Origin: Siderastrea radians
Lineage: Eukaryota; Cnidaria; Anthozoa; Scleractinia; Rhizangiidae
NCBI GenBank assembly: GCA_964017195.1
Contig: OZ024889.1
Span: forward strand, 56,732,074 to 56,796,073
DNA length: 64,000 nt
Direction: 5' to 3'
The notes beneath the pieces were generated by a model that saw only the letters and a program-made list of their open reading frames with translations, was not told where the DNA came from and did no database searches. The stretch's first letter is position 1. Each line of letters begins with the position of its first letter. The position numbers and the translations under genes are program-made. Below, one piece after another: positions 1 to 8,482 of this stretch.

Positions 1-73
1 AAATCTTGTCACTCAAAAAATTCATGAATCTCAGATCACTAGCTCGGGGAAAAAAGATGTATTTAGATATTTA

Positions 74-943
74 ATGGAAAACGACGACGAATCTTCAAGT
101 GAATTAAATATTCAGGTTTTGGGTATTGTTGATTTTTCCAATTCTCCACATCAAATTAATAAAAAAGCTTACCAACTTAAACTCCTGTTTCAAAAAAGCT
201 CACCAAACCAGTACCAATCACGCCTCGGTTTTAACCTTTATAAACTTCCTGTTGGATACTATACTTTGGTAGTTGAATGGTTTCCGCCGGAAATGAGTGA
301 GTTGAGTGTGGCAGTGCAAGGCACTACGATTTCAATTTCTAATTATGCAACAAAAACATTCGAAAACTATACCAAAACAGTTATCAATTTTCACCGATGG
401 GGTAGCTCACCTCCACAATTTATTTATCTCGATCTACACGGTACAGTTACTTTTCCATCACTTTTAACAATTGGACATCTTATTGTTTATGGTGTAAAAG
501 AAACAATTTCAAACGTTGACCCAAGTGTCTATGACACCGCTTTTGTTATTGAGAATGGTAAGATGGTGATGGAAACAGATTTATCTTTAAACGGGCATAA
601 TTTGAGTGGTTCCATTCATTACATAAATGGGTATTTAAATACTAAAAACGGGAACACATTTTTATTGAATGGTTGTGACAAAATAATTATTCCAAATCAT
701 AGCCACATATTAACTATAACAGTGCTCTATTTCAAGCTCAAAAGTAAATATAAGCCTATTTCTTTAAAAATAAAACACAGTGACCATTTAACTCAATCAA
801 TCACTTACACTTCAACCCAATCAACTAAATCACAGACAATAAATATCAATTTAGTACTAGCGTTTGGTCATTTGGCTGTGGAACTGGGTTCAGTTGTGAA
901 AAATCAAGAACTCTTAATGTTGATTGAATATAGAGTGCCATAG
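74..943 (+). CDS. Mobile-element-like protein of unknown function (289 aa)
   Basis: Intronless ORF with an ATG start and TAG stop, clearly more AT-rich than the KLHL and ninein genes of the window. The protein is beta-rich, full of Asn, Ser, Thr and Ile, with no signal peptide and no membrane segment. The central part reads like a fibre or capsid-associated protein (motifs WGSSPPQFIYLDLHG at about residues 109-123 and NGHNLSGSIHYINGYL at about 172-187). I recall similar ORFs repeated in cnidarian genomes beside Polinton- or adintovirus-like elements, but I cannot confirm this by search. The next ORF (from 1187) is on the same strand and has the same composition, so both probably belong to one element whose left part lies outside the window. 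No catalytic motif is visible. The ORF is intact. Confidence 0.5.
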   Translation: MENDDESSSELNIQVLGIVDFSNSPHQINKKAYQLKLLFQKSSPNQYQSRLGFNLYKLPVGYYTLVVEWFPPEMSELSVAVQGTTISISNYATKTFENYTKTVINFHRWGSSPPQFIYLDLHGTVTFPSLLTIGHLIVYGVKETISNVDPSVYDTAFVIENGKMVMETDLSLNGHNLSGSIHYINGYLNTKNGNTFLLNGCDKIIIPNHSHILTITVLYFKLKSKYKPISLKIKHSDHLTQSITYTSTQSTKSQTININLVLAFGHLAVELGSVVKNQELLMLIEYRVP

Positions 944-1186
944 ACATTTTTTCATTCATCATATATCACAATTCGGATATTCATCTGATTGGAGTATGGA
1001 ATGCTTTTTAGAATATATTGCCCCAAAAGAAATAATGAGGATTCTGAAGAAGATAATATGAGAACAGCTATTTTTAATCAACGAAATTATTGAGAATATA
1101 GATATAATAGTTCGAAACATCAGAAAATTATACCATAGTATTAAATTATCATTCAAGAAGAAAAAAAATGTAACCGTATAATATAT

Positions 1187-1678
1187 ATGGATAAACGTAA
1201 AAACATATTCAATTGGAACCATGTGTCAGAAAAATTAACTGATGATCAAATATCTGAGTTGGAAGCATTGTACAAATTCTACCATAAAAAATATTGGCTT
1301 TTCAAAATGACTTACAAATATTTCAAAAAAGCAGAACTTGCATGTAATATCGGATCTGTTTCATTGGTAGTAACAGGTACAGTTGTCGGTGGTGTAACAC
1401 TAAACCCTATTGTTCTCGGAACAGTATCTGGTGCCGGGCTTTTGCTTAAAACATATTCAGAGGCTAAAAATTACAAAAGGAAGATTGAGATGTCTAATTT
1501 CGCATACACTTCATATGAAAAGGTTTTAACTAATTTACGGTGCTTTATGAGAGGACTGGAGTATAATGACAAAGAATTTCTTGATTATGTCAAAGTTCTT
1601 GATGATATAATCATTGATATGTGCCCGTTAACTGACAAATTTGAAAAGAAATATAATAAGGTATTCATCCAAGAATAG
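1187..1678 (+). CDS. Small protein with a hydrophobic hairpin (163 aa), likely same mobile element
   Basis: Intronless ORF starting with ATG and ending TAG. A Lys/Tyr-rich N-terminal helix is followed at about residues 52-88 by a Gly/Val/Leu-rich stretch able to form two membrane helices (core GTVVGGVTLNPIVLGTVSGA), then a helical C-terminus with many Lys and Tyr. This layout suggests a small membrane or membrane-active protein. It lies 243 bp downstream of the 289-aa ORF in the same direction with the same low GC, so I infer they came together with a virus-like or Polinton-like element. No known domain is recognised and function is unknown. Confidence 0.45.
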   Translation: MDKRKNIFNWNHVSEKLTDDQISELEALYKFYHKKYWLFKMTYKYFKKAELACNIGSVSLVVTGTVVGGVTLNPIVLGTVSGAGLLLKTYSEAKNYKRKIEMSNFAYTSYEKVLTNLRCFMRGLEYNDKEFLDYVKVLDDIIIDMCPLTDKFEKKYNKVFIQE

Positions 1679-2290
1679 ATATAATTTTTCTGTTCACCAA
1701 TAAACTTTACTTACAAACTTTACTTACAAACTTTACTTCAAATACAAGTTCATCTGATGACTCATTTCCTCGGGAAAGTCCCTGTGGTTTTCAAGACAAA
1801 AGAACTGTCTAACGCGTTATAAAAACAATTGAAAAACTTAATGACTCATTTCCTCGGGAAAGTCCCTGTGGACTAATTAAAAGTGAAAAACATCAAATTG
1901 GTAGCTATGTGGTGAATAAAATATCACTCAGCTGCTTCGACGACAAAAGATATATTCATGAAAATGGTGTGACAAGTTATGCTTACGGTCATATAAATTT
2001 GGGTGGGAAATTTTAAAAACCCTAGGAAAAATGTGCGGGGAGGAATTTGGAATTTAATTCCAGTCAAATTTGGACTTAAATTTTAAAAAAATTTTAGTAT
2101 ATTTTACCAAAAAAATTTGAATTCATGATTTTAACAAGGTTTATCAGAAATTTACCAAGAATTTTCAAATTCTTATTCAAAAAATTTTAGTATATTTTAC
2201 CAAGAATTTGCCAAAAAAATTTGAAAAAATTTTAGTATATTTTACCAAGAATTTACCAAAAAAATTTGAAAATGCGCTGGTACCCCCAAA
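1679..2290. repeat. AT-rich direct and tandem repeats downstream of the mobile-element ORFs
   Basis: Three head-to-tail copies of ACAAACTTTACTT lie at about 1704-1740. A 27-bp direct repeat (starts ATGACTCATTTCC, ends GTCCCTGTGG) occurs near 1757 and again near 1842, 85 bp apart. From 2065 to 2275 there is a degenerate AT-rich tandem array built on AAAAATTTTAGTATATTTTACC. No gene is seen. Confidence 0.7.
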
Positions 2291-2797
2291 TATATAACTA
2301 CTACTTTTCCAAAGTACTTGTATCAAATTGTCCAAGTGAAAAAGCCGCGGTTGACACTTCTCGAAAGTGACCACGACTACTTGACACGTGCTTCAAACTC
2401 ACCACGGCGCAAATAGGATAGACACCCCTTATTAAATGCTTCCATTACTAACGGGTTAAACTGTTGCGTCGTTATTCAGTGATTTTAACGAAATTAAAAA
2501 AAATGTAAATAAGCAGTTGAAGGATTTAAAGCTGGCGAACCATTTTTATCAATTGTCGTCTGTTTCTTATCGCTAGCGGCTAGACAACGGTGGATTTGGT
2601 AACAGAGGGGGTTTATGAAACCTTTCTTAGTATAAGCTCGCCTGATTAGGTGATTCATGAGGCAAACTGTTCTCGGTTTATAAATGGTCCCGAAAATTCT
2701 ACAACACTTCGGGCTTATGTTCGCTTTTATACCGATGGATTACGGCTACGCAACTGTCACACTACTGCCTAAAATTTAGCTGCGTATGGTTTGACCA
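2290..2797 (+). repeat. Dispersed repeat, copy A (about 500 bp)
   Basis: Shares an extended, same-orientation alignment with 11310-11806. Matching blocks include TTTTCCAAAGTACT, CCAAACTCACCACGGCGCAA-type sequence, GTAAATAAGCAGTTG and AGGATTTAAAGCTGG. Identity is high but with many small differences, so this is an old dispersed repeat and not a recent segmental duplication. No coding capacity is seen. Confidence 0.75.
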
Positions 2798-3890
2798 GTT
2801 ACCGTTACACATGCGGCATTCAACAAGTATCAATGCCGTCAAGGCCGGTCCCGAAGATTCCAATTTATCTAAACCTGATTCACCTACTGGATTCTGGCAA
2901 TTCTCTGAGCATATCTTCAACCAAATTACTGATAAAAGTAAACATGTAAAACATGTTTTATTGCGTTTACAGTGTTATAAGGTGTTGTTGTGTTGATATA
3001 AACTGAGCGGTCTTAGGACGACAAGAGACTGTACAAATAGAAATTTAAGCATTTAGCGTTGTGTTTACAACTGTTACGTCGATCATTAAAATTTTACAAA
3101 CGGTAGCTTTTGTCAGGAAGGCTTTCCACTCTGAAATATCAAGACATTACATAAAATAAAACACAGTAAAATGGGAGGGAAGCATTCAATAAAAACTGTC
3201 ACACGTTCATGGCGAGTCAGTACGAAAATCAAGAAGCAATCCAATCACGTACTGAACAAACTACCAGGAAGGAAGAAAGGGCGACATTTTTTCGGCTATA
3301 CCACGCAAAATTGACACTGGTTTACCTGCACTCGTTGTAGCTCTGTTTTCCAAAAGCTCCAAATGTTTAGATACAAATCGGATGCCATGTAAATGGAGCT
3401 GAATCCCTTTCCCAGTCGTTTGAGTGTTGTTTTTACCATTCCGTCCACAACCTCCAAACTGAGAACAACTGCGTTTTGTGCTTTAGTGATCTTGTTTCCG
3501 AGCTACATAGAAATTGTCTGTTCAAGTTCAAATTTTGTCTTCAGTTCGATCAAACAGAGACATGTCGACACATGATGGCGCCATTGTGGGAAAGGATTAC
3601 AAACTTGTTCCGTTCAACTCCCGCAGCTAATATGGTAAAATCGTACAGCTTTGATCCGCTTTAAACGATATTACGACGATGTTTCAAGAAAAATCAAACA
3701 TGTAACACATTTCGGAGCCAAAAATTAGAAGCTTTTTCCCCCAAAGTTTTGGCGCCCTTTTGGCGCTCAGTCATGTGACCGATTCTTGTCCCCTTTTTAT
3801 ATTATTCTTGTTCTCTTTTCTCATCTTTTTTGTTTTCTTTTTTTCTCGATTTTATAACAATTACAGTGGTTGAGTATTTAATAAACAATT
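2798..3890. other. Intergenic DNA without a supported gene
   Basis: Only short chance ORFs are present. On the minus strand an ATG near 3390 opens 21 codons followed by a GTAAAC donor-like site, but no partner exon can be proposed. A pyrimidine-rich stretch lies at 3780-3845. Confidence 0.5.
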
Positions 3891-3963
3891 ATTCTACTCG
3901 GGCTTGCTGGGTATTTCGAATGATTATAACCAGCTCGGCGCTACGCGCCTCGTTGGTTATGCG
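3885..3963. repeat. Left half of a palindromic repeat split by the DNA transposon
   Basis: Sequence from about 3885 (AACAATTATTCTACTCGGGC) to 3963 is the inverted counterpart of 7963-8020 (TATCTATCATTCGACATCC onward). Together they make a fold-back unit with a GGCGC-TAC-GCGCC centre. The 4-kb transposon interrupts the right arm, which allows the empty site to be inferred. Confidence 0.6.
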
Positions 3964-4433
3964 CCGATCAATTCGAAACTTCAACATCCCCCCCCCCGGG
4001 CATACCCAGGGCATTTGACTGTGCATCGTGTCCGGGGAGGGGGGAATTTGAACGTTGCGTTGGAAGGGTGGGGAATTTGAACCGAATTTATCTCTTGTTG
4101 TGACGTAAAACGCGCGTGAATTCTTTTTGGTTTTTACAGGGTTTGACGGATTTACAAGATAGAATGTCGCCTTTTGTTAGTGAATAACTCTTTCAAAAGG
4201 GTCTTTAAATGAAGTTTGAAGTGTAGGGACTTTCATACCGGGAAGTCTGGGTACTAGTTAAGCGGCTTGTAGGGACAAAATTTCGCGGGAAAATTCAATA
4301 ACTTGGCGACCCTTCGAAAAGTGCAATAGTTTTACGTTTTCATGTGAATTTAGACCTCGAAGGTAGATAACACCACGTAAAAGTTAAGAAAATACAGGCT
4401 TTCAAGTTCAGGTGAGAAAGAAATTCAAGAAAT

Positions 4434-6302
4434 ATGGAGAAGGGTGTAGAACATAACAAGAAAAACTGCGGGAAGTGGCTGGCAGATATCGGAGCCTCTA
4501 CATCTGGTTCAAAACAAGAACTAACAATCAGGATAAATCGGTTATCAAGGTATCCAAGACTAGTCCAGAAACTCAAAGCAAAGTCAGAAAAAGCCTATGT
4601 ATTTCCTTGTAGTCTTGATTCCTTTGAAATTCCACCTGCCACAGCCAAATGGAGGGCAGCTAGCGACGATCTTCCCAGGGCCGATGGTAAAATGTTTACT
4701 CAGTATGTTTCAAAGAAACAAGAGGGTAGTGCTGGTCAGCAAAAGAAAGCGTTACAAATGTTCACAAGTAGAAAAATTGTCAATGTTAAAACTCTAGCCG
4801 ATGGGCAAGACGTTTACGTTAAAGCTATGATAAAAAAGTCTTACGGGTCCATGCAACGCCCCACAGTTGTTATGTTTGAAAATGGAATACCCAGCAAAGC
4901 TCACTGCAGTTGTCCAGTAGAACTTAGTGGAATCTGTTGCCATGTATTAGCACTACTTCTCTTCTTGAAACACTATCATGAAACTGGAGAAAGAATACTA
5001 GCTTTAACAAGTACAGAACAGCTACAAAAATGGCATCGATGTTCACACAAGAGTTCTATACCAGTGGTACCACTGAGAGAGTTAAAAGCTAAATCTGCTG
5101 TACATGGTGAAAGAAAAGGAGGTGGCATTCAAGCGGCTGATCCCCAAAATAGCACAATAAAGCGGAACGTTCAAAAAATGAGAGAGGAAATGAAAAGAGA
5201 AATCACTAAAATCGAGGGAACCTTTAAACCTTTTGAACACCATGTGTACACAGTACTTGAAAATTCAATTATTGGACCAACAACATCCCTATATCAACAT
5301 TTAGATTACAGATACTCTTTAAGAAATTCTCAGGCACTAGTTGATCATGATTACTGTGAGGAATCATTTTGTCAGGAAAGAGTTGATTGTAATCAAACTA
5401 AGATGGATCTAGTGGCAAACAGCATTCAGAGAGCTCTAACTTCTAAATGTGTTGTTAAAGCAAGTGAACAGAAGGTTAGGGAACAAACCTCAGACTCAGG
5501 GACAAGAGATAGTAAAGTTTTGTATGAGGCAGTCAGTCAAGAGAATAACCAAGTCATTGCCAGTATTGAAACTCAGCTTCAAGAAAAGAGGCCCTTAATG
5601 ACAGTAAATATAAGCAATTTGAAGGCTCCTTCCCCTTGTGGACCAAATTACCATGATGTTCTACAGAACACCAATGAATGGAAAGAACTACGTAAATTCA
5701 AAATAACTGGAAGTAGACTACCTGCACTCCTTGGTTTATATGGACAAGAGAAGTTCACCAAATACTGGAAAGTGGTTAAACAAGGTTTGGAAGAAAGTGA
5801 TGTTCTTAAAACAAACTTTGAGAATTTCAAGCGGGGTCACAAATTTGAGAAGGAAGCAATATCAGTATTTTGCCATTTGTCCAACAGTAAAACTGAAACC
5901 TGTGGTTTCTTTGAGGATCCAAGTGATTCAAATTATGGTGCTAGTCCAGGTACACTGGCTGCATCTCCTTTCATTTTGGGAGTCAAAACAAGACCAGCTA
6001 AAACTGAGGGGCCACTTTCATCACTGAAACAGATGCCAAGTTACTACATCCAGCCTCAGTTAGAAATGGTGTGTACTGGTGCCCCTTATTGTATTTTAGA
6101 ATCATATCACCCTGAAACACAACAAGCATCATTTTTCGTTGTCAAGACAGACAATGTTTTAATGTCAGTTGTAAAGGACATCACAAACAGTATTTTGAAT
6201 GACAAACCTTTGTTGGAGTGGTCACATTCAGAAAATAACTACTACAAACGCTTAGGAGAAAATGTGGCTGGACGTATTCCAGACTTTGCAGGTCCTACAT
6301 AA
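4434..6302 (+). CDS. SWIM zinc-finger, YqaJ-type nuclease protein of a DNA transposon (622 aa)
   Basis: Single ORF from ATG to TAA, apparently intact. An N-terminal helical, Lys-rich part (about 1-100) comes first. A SWIM zinc finger follows at about 155-185 (CSCPVELSGICCHV, pattern CxC...CxH), preceded by the usual beta-rich lead (VVMFENGIPSKAH). After a charged linker, a YqaJ / lambda-exonuclease-like domain covers about 400-600: N-terminal helix WKELRKFKITGSRLPALLG, the FKRGHKFEKEAI motif with its acidic Glu, an Asp-bearing strand near 510, and IQPQLEMVCTGAPYCIL as the late Q/E motif. YqaJ enzymes are metal-dependent 5'-3' exonucleases of recombination. In ISL2EU-type transposons such a gene travels with the transposase and probably assists transposition. 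The transposase lies head-on downstream in the same element. Confidence 0.85.
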   Translation: MEKGVEHNKKNCGKWLADIGASTSGSKQELTIRINRLSRYPRLVQKLKAKSEKAYVFPCSLDSFEIPPATAKWRAASDDLPRADGKMFTQYVSKKQEGSAGQQKKALQMFTSRKIVNVKTLADGQDVYVKAMIKKSYGSMQRPTVVMFENGIPSKAHCSCPVELSGICCHVLALLLFLKHYHETGERILALTSTEQLQKWHRCSHKSSIPVVPLRELKAKSAVHGERKGGGIQAADPQNSTIKRNVQKMREEMKREITKIEGTFKPFEHHVYTVLENSIIGPTTSLYQHLDYRYSLRNSQALVDHDYCEESFCQERVDCNQTKMDLVANSIQRALTSKCVVKASEQKVREQTSDSGTRDSKVLYEAVSQENNQVIASIETQLQEKRPLMTVNISNLKAPSPCGPNYHDVLQNTNEWKELRKFKITGSRLPALLGLYGQEKFTKYWKVVKQGLEESDVLKTNFENFKRGHKFEKEAISVFCHLSNSKTETCGFFEDPSDSNYGASPGTLAASPFILGVKTRPAKTEGPLSSLKQMPSYYIQPQLEMVCTGAPYCILESYHPETQQASFFVVKTDNVLMSVVKDITNSILNDKPLLEWSHSENNYYKRLGENVAGRIPDFAGPT

Positions 6303-6599
6303 ATACAGTAGTAAAGTCAGTTCCTAGGGTCGAGTTCTCAAAGTAAAGTCAAATAAAACTCACTTAGACTGTCTCATTTAACTTTTGAAACAGTTGTGTT
6401 TAATAAAGTCACAACTTGGATTTACAAACCATCTACTTTTATTTGTTTTCTCTGAGACCAATAGGGGGCATTGTCAGATTGACAATATGACACAATGCCT
6501 GCCAGGTGGAGGATAATAAGTCCGTTCGTTGAACAGGCCAAACAGCATTCAGTGGACATATCCACTGGGAAAAGCCCACTTTATATCAACAGGTTAAAC

Positions 6600-7655
6600 T
6601 TGTTAATTTAAAGTTGTTTGTTTAGATTTCACATAATCACGCTTTTTTCTTGTCACTCTTGCTTATACATTTCCATTTACAATTCTAATCACTATTGCAT
6701 ATAAATAGCTTTGTAATAACTTTTTCCTTCAACTGAGGATGGCATCAGGGATGCCGAAACATGTCTTTAAAACTTAAAAGTGTTGTGTTGTTCTTTAAAA
6801 TATTAGATTGTAAGAACTGCTAAAAGCTCTGTAGCTTTATCTAGAGTTCTCTCCCCATTACCTTTGCAATCAGGATAGATAATCACATGACAATAAGGCC
6901 GCACACAGTTCCAAAGAATATTGAATTGTTCAACAGATAATCCACACAAGTACTTAAATGTATTTGGTTTCTTAATGAGGTTGGAGTAGATTAATTGCTC
7001 TTGTTGTAGCATTTTTATAGTCATTTTCAGTTCTTCATTCCGTTTAGTAGTTTTTTGCTGGATTTGTTCAATGTTTCGCAATTTAATTTTTAAACTAAGA
7101 TTTTCAGTCCTAGGTTTTTTTAACCATGTCCTGAGCATTGGTCAGCTGCTCCGCTAACTTCTGCTTATCTTCTTCTGAAGCACGCAAACAAGTAGATAAC
7201 TGTCGTTTAGATAAGTCCTTTGCCTTTTTTGCAGCCGGTTGAAAATTGCCTCTTTCTGCTGGAGCTTTTCGTTTTCTAGAATTGCCAGACATCCCCTTGG
7301 CCAGGAAGAATTTCCTTTCGAGCTGACGTACTTTTAGTTTGTCAGCCTTTGTTGTTTTCTTCTTCAGTTAAGCTTTCGCCTTATTAAGTTTCTTTTCCAG
7401 TGTCACTAATTGGGAGGCTGGAACAGGAATGTCAGGTAAATCAGAACTCACACTTTCTCTGCATCCACGGCTACAATGTTCAGCACAGATATGACCAGAA
7501 TGCCAGTTTATACCCGACGTTTGAAGAATCCTCGTGTACGCAACTTGAACCTTAGGGTCACGGGGCAGACGATAAAACTTAATGGGTTCCCCTTTCGAGT
7601 TTCGGGTTCGAAAGTTGTTGTTACAAAATGCTGAGCAGCAAAACCACCTCACCAT
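6600..7655 (-). pseudogene. Broken THAP-domain DDE transposase of the same transposon
   Basis: The ATG at 7655 (MVRWFCC...) opens a THAP zinc finger: CCSAFC, then the FYRLPRDP motif, then CAEH, i.e. the C2CH pattern. The frame is cut by a TAA at 7368-7370, after which the same frame stays open with a Lys-rich segment and GNSRKRK. A run of A near 7115 marks a frame change to a piece ending at 6803 that holds a helix-turn-helix-like segment (LSVEQFNILWNCVRPY) typical of the region before the DDE nuclease. The catalytic core is absent: the DNA that follows is an unrelated stretch with a hammerhead-like core. A short remnant reading toward a typical C-terminus may lie near 6470-6540. The gene is certainly non-functional. 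Confidence 0.75.
6733..6765 (+). ncRNA. Candidate hammerhead ribozyme core
   Basis: In order on the plus strand: CTGAGGA (fits CUGANGA), a 5-bp stem GGCAT / ATGCC closed by CAGGG, then GAAA and CATGTC, which fits a minimal helix III (C AU G) followed by the cleavage triplet GUC. This layout matches the minimal type-I hammerheads of Penelope-like retroelements. Helix I is weak (AA against TT). It sits within a stretch that replaces the middle of the transposase gene, so it probably came with a later insertion. Confidence 0.5.
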
Positions 7656-7962
7656 GATGGTCACGCTTTCTCACAGATGGCCGCCATGTTTGATACTTTT
7701 GTCCTACAAGCCGCTTAACAAGTACCCAGACTTCCCGGTATGAAAGTCCCTAAAATATCTCTCTCTGGAAGGCGTCTAAAGTGTTTGATTGAAGACGAAA
7801 TCTGTCTTTGAGGACAGGTAGTTCAGTACTAATTGGTGGGGCATTTGAACGGCTTTTTTGCCCCGACGGGAGGGAATTTGAACAAGCCAATCTTCAAAAA
7901 TTCAAATGCCCGGGGGGTTGCCCGGGGGGGGATGTTGAACTTTCGAATTGATCGGCGCATTA

Positions 7963-8066
7963 TCTATCATTCGACATCCAGCGCGCCCTCGTAGAACAAT
8001 TGTTAAATATATAGATAGCCTTGTAGCGAACTGCTCCTAAAGAAATAGCGCATGGTAACAGCAGGG
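7963..8066. repeat. Right half of the split palindrome and a shared repeat end
   Basis: Right arm of the host palindrome, followed by a segment (ATATATAGATAG to CCTAAAGAAATAGCGCAT, about 8005-8066) that recurs at about 16815-16868. This is a dispersed non-coding repeat. Confidence 0.55.
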
Positions 8067-8377
8067 CAATGACGATATTGGCAAATAGTTCTCCAATGAT
8101 TAAAATTGTTTTTGTTGTCATTCAAATGATTTGTAAAACAAGTATTCAACATTAAAGTTATGTTATGGCCGTTTCAGGGGGTCTACTATTTCAAGCATTT
8201 CTGCTTTTCTGTAGACTCCTCATCACTTTTGATTTTAAAATCTTGTCACTAAGATTATTTATAATATGTTATTGTATTAAAAGTGATGGAAGCAATAACG
8301 TTGAAAGTTGAACACATCTGAGAGTCCAGTCCAATTCCACTGCTATGTATTGCCTGGCTACTAAGCTCATAGTTCGA

Positions 8378-8482
8378 ACCTTGAACGCCTAGCAGTTTCA
8401 GTGATCGACAAGATCGTCCGAAGAACTCAAACTGACTTACGACAGAAGCGCAAGAAAGCAAAAGGACTAGAGGCTTTTCACA
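8378..8482 (+). promoter_or_regulatory. Conserved 5' leader of the first KLHL gene
   Basis: This leader (CGAACCTTGAACG, CTAGCAGTTTCAGTGATC, AAGATCGT) is also present just upstream of the second KLHL gene at 18184-18292. The duplicated unit therefore extends into the 5' UTR, and the ATG at 8483 is the shared start. No TATA box is obvious. Confidence 0.6.

Larger units (their letters stand above)
3961..7965. mobile_element. DNA transposon of PIF/Harbinger-ISL2EU type (two genes, TIRs, TTA target duplication)
   Basis: The ends match as inverted repeats of about 45 bp starting TGCGCCGATCAATTCGAAA, then a TTCAACATCC block and a C-rich run (left 3964-4015, right 7905-7962). TTA flanks both outer ends (3961-3963 and 7963-7965), and removing the element with one TTA rebuilds the host palindrome. 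An AT 2-bp reading is also possible. A second internal inverted pair (4228-4279 with 7705-7757, core ACCGGGAAGTCTGGGTAC) and repeats of GAATTTGAAC lie inside the ends. Cargo is a plus-strand SWIM/YqaJ gene and a convergent, broken THAP transposase. This gene pair is known to me from ISL2EU-like elements of aquatic animals. Confidence 0.85.

Noticed and set aside
3325..3392. Minus-strand ATG with 21 codons and a GTAAAC donor (MASDLYLNIW...)
   Set aside because: Looks like a first exon, but no downstream partner exon is visible and the area is repeat-rich.
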